Source: Betaproteobacteria bacterium
GTDB taxonomy: Bacteria > Pseudomonadota > Gammaproteobacteria > Burkholderiales > Burkholderiaceae_C
Length of the DNA stretch: 64,000 nucleotides
Assembly (NCBI GenBank): GCA_013289985.1
Contig: JABCYW010000008.1
Span: 26,250-90,249, forward strand
Direction: 5' to 3'
The notes below the pieces were generated by a model. That model was not told where the DNA came from. It did not search any database and was given only the letters and a program-made list of their open reading frames with translations. Shown piece after piece: positions 64,000 through 64,000 of the stretch. How positions within the stretch are numbered: the stretch's first letter is position 1; every line of letters starts with the position of its first letter. A program made the position numbers and the translations under genes.

Positions 64000-64000
64000 T

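Overview
The window is about 70% GC with strong G/C preference at third codon positions. It looks like a chromosomal segment of a betaproteobacterium of the order Burkholderiales (inference). Supporting content includes rpsU-yqeY, zapA followed by a 6S RNA gene, a small Trp-rich protein of a kind common in Burkholderiales, class I fumarase and many GTG/TTG starts. No replication origin, rRNA operon, CRISPR array or insertion sequence was seen.

Layout. 0.3-5.4 kb: small secreted proteins, rpsU/yqeY, a flavoprotein-EVE pair, a 6S RNA gene and the zapA/zapB-like pair. 5.6-9.5 kb: a cobalamin riboswitch followed by btuB, btuC and btuD (vitamin B12 uptake). 9.5-14.8 kb: a minus-strand MoxR ATPase-DUF58-transglutaminase-MltB operon with overlapping genes. 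14.9-18.6 kb: a deacetylase-like enzyme, then a DGPF (YciI)-ECF42 sigma-VOC group. 18.8-33.4 kb: housekeeping genes (MscS channel, class I fumarase, nhaA, acs, an MFS/DeoR pair, a kinase-like protein, ilvD, lgt, dnaQ) and a tRNA-Val(CAC).

33.5-44.0 kb is a genomic island inserted in that tRNA-Val gene. The 45 bp running from the anticodon loop to the CCA end are repeated exactly at 43988-44032. The island carries a DUF4238 protein, a coiled-coil membrane protein, an N-terminally shortened tyrosine recombinase, a recombinase remnant at the right end, and a peptide-secretion locus. That locus has an HlyD/CvaA-like adaptor, a CvaB-like ABC transporter with a C39 peptidase, four short genes with double-glycine leaders, and two degenerate CPBP membrane proteins that could be immunity proteins. 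Two of the predicted mature peptides are proline-rich and two are small hydrophobic Gly/Ala-rich peptides. The four peptide genes are not in the supplied ORF list as their own entries, and the locus is the most promising candidate for an undescribed system.

44.2-64.0 kb: hipBA next to the right junction, a hybrid histidine kinase, a peptide-type solute-binding protein, a ParB-like plus SulP pair, a 2-hydroxyacid dehydrogenase, a GNAT plus small-protein pair resembling a toxin-antitoxin module, a GNAT/XRE-cupin pair, an ArsR regulator with a cupin-DUF2867 fusion, and a three-gene operon of SGNH hydrolase, a membrane-anchored Pro/Ala-rich protein and an extended apolipoprotein N-acyltransferase paralogue.
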